DNA of 20,858 bases from the IMG/VR virus record IMGVR_UViG_3300030090_003400, positions 1-20,858 of that record. The stretch is one strand, 5' to 3'. The notes under the pieces are model-generated. The model saw only the letters and a program-made list of their open reading frames with translations, ran no database searches and had not been told where the DNA came from. The translations under genes and the position numbers were made by a program. This document shows positions 20,197-20,858 of the stretch, in pieces. Source of the DNA: a virus. Within the stretch, counting starts at the first letter, position 1, and each line of letters starts with the position of its first letter.

Positions 20197-20858
20197 TACT
20201 GCTGAGATTTTAGGTATTGATCCATAAGCGCACTTCGTTGTTGCTGTTGGGCAGAAGCGGCTCTTTGCGAGCTAACATCTTCCCCTAATGCCTCTAAGCG
20301 CCGTAATATGTCTTGTTCTCTTGCGAATACGCCATTTTGTTCTAAGATAAATCCTTTAACTAATCCCGCTTGATTTACTAACGCTTCCACATCAGCCCCC
20401 GGAGCTAACGCTCTATCTATTAACCCGGCTATTATTGGTGCGAGTAATGCGTCACGGCGTTCTATTTCCGCTTTTAGTAATTCTTGCATTTCTGTGCGTG
20501 ATGCCCCGCGCAGTTCAGCAGCGGCTATTGCACGATCAGTTTCTTGCCCTAGTAAATCTAATTCCGTTTTAATGTTTTGTATGTTTGCATCAAGTATGCG
20601 CTCTGCTTCTTTTTCAGCGGCAGAAATATCGCCTGTAGCGGCTTGAGACATAGTGCTTGCATACGCCCGCTTCTCTTCTGATAGCACGCGCTCCGCCTTA
20701 TCCGCACTGTCAATGCCTTTAGCCAACACAGTTTGCTCGATATTTAGAAGCTCGTTCTCTATGCCAAATTCATCTTTGAGATCTTGCCGCTGCTGTGCAC
20801 GTTGCTGAGACAATTTACCTATATATCCTGCAGCAAAGCCTCCCGGCCCACCACGTTG
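20196..20858 (-). CDS. coiled-coil internal virion protein, 5' end missing
   Basis: The frame is open through the right edge of the window, so the start is outside; 220 residues are visible. The first visible residues are Gly-rich and weakly hydrophobic (GGPGGFAAGYIGK), then the protein is almost entirely charged helix with Gln/Ala/Glu-rich coiled-coil character, ending in a Gln-rich tail (SAQQQQRSALMDQYLKSQQ). By size, composition and position directly upstream of the giant virion protein it fits a T7 gp14/gp15-like internal virion protein of the DNA-ejection apparatus. No enzymatic motif is visible. A TTG codon at 20813 could be mistaken for the start, but no stop precedes it in the window. 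Confidence 0.65.
   Translation of the reverse strand, partial: QRGGPGGFAAGYIGKLSQQRAQQRQDLKDEFGIENELLNIEQTVLAKGIDSADKAERVLSEEKRAYASTMSQAATGDISAAEKEAERILDANIQNIKTELDLLGQETDRAIAAAELRGASRTEMQELLKAEIERRDALLAPIIAGLIDRALAPGADVEALVNQAGLVKGFILEQNGVFAREQDILRRLEALGEDVSSQRAASAQQQQRSALMDQYLKSQQ

Noticed and set aside
20811-20813. TTG as the start of the coiled-coil internal virion protein
   Set aside because: The same frame remains open for the 45 bases to the window edge, with no stop, no ribosome site and a plausible Gly-rich continuation, so the gene is truncated and does not start here.

Overview
The window reads as part of a tailed bacteriophage genome, most likely a podovirus (T7-like virion with a giant internal virion protein) of an aquatic proteobacterium. 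The evidence is the gene content: a family A DNA polymerase, a PD-(D/E)XK exonuclease, an SNF2-type helicase, a gp2.5-like single-stranded DNA-binding protein, a primase-helicase fusion, many tiny overlapping genes, and a 2026-residue structural protein of the PLxRFG/polyvalent type. There are no rRNA genes, recognisable tRNAs, host metabolic genes, insertion sequences or CRISPR arrays. The host assignment is inference; nothing in the sequence names it.

Layout. (1) Positions 1-859 end a leftward-truncated vWA (DUF2201-like) gene and a small partner gene. In phages such vWA genes usually sit beside a MoxR-type AAA ATPase, which would lie just outside the window. (2) Positions 860-976 are an AT-rich gap holding an 18-bp perfect palindrome, a consensus DnaA-box sequence and a plausible promoter. 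(3) Positions 977-4248 hold small early genes: two orphan proteins (316 and 244 aa), a VRR-NUC nuclease, a DUF3310-like protein with an AT-hook, and two DpnD/PcfM-like small paralogues. (4) Positions 4248-7115 are a translationally coupled set: DNA polymerase, Cas4/RecB-like nuclease, HNH-like basic protein, and a 29-aa one-helix membrane microprotein. (5) Positions 7116-7277 carry a near-identical tandem pair of terminator-like hairpins. (6) Positions 7278-10844 hold an SNF2 helicase, a coiled-coil conserved protein, an HTH protein, a four-cysteine protein and the single-stranded DNA-binding protein. (7) A structured, pseudoknot-capable leader (10861-10939) precedes the 948-aa primase-helicase and a 73-aa gene. 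(8) A convergent terminator region (14018-14115) separates this rightward replication module from the leftward virion module (14116-20858): the giant internal virion protein and the visible part of a second, coiled-coil internal virion protein.

How the genes work together (inference from families). The primase-helicase opens and primes the DNA, the polymerase copies it with its own proofreading domain, the gp2.5-like protein coats single strands, and the Cas4-like and VRR-NUC nucleases with the SNF2 helicase handle recombination or processing. The leftward genes make proteins packed in the capsid and delivered into the host. The polymerase has Leu at the position equivalent to E. coli Pol I Phe762, which marine viral ecology work has associated with temperate or slower-replicating phages.
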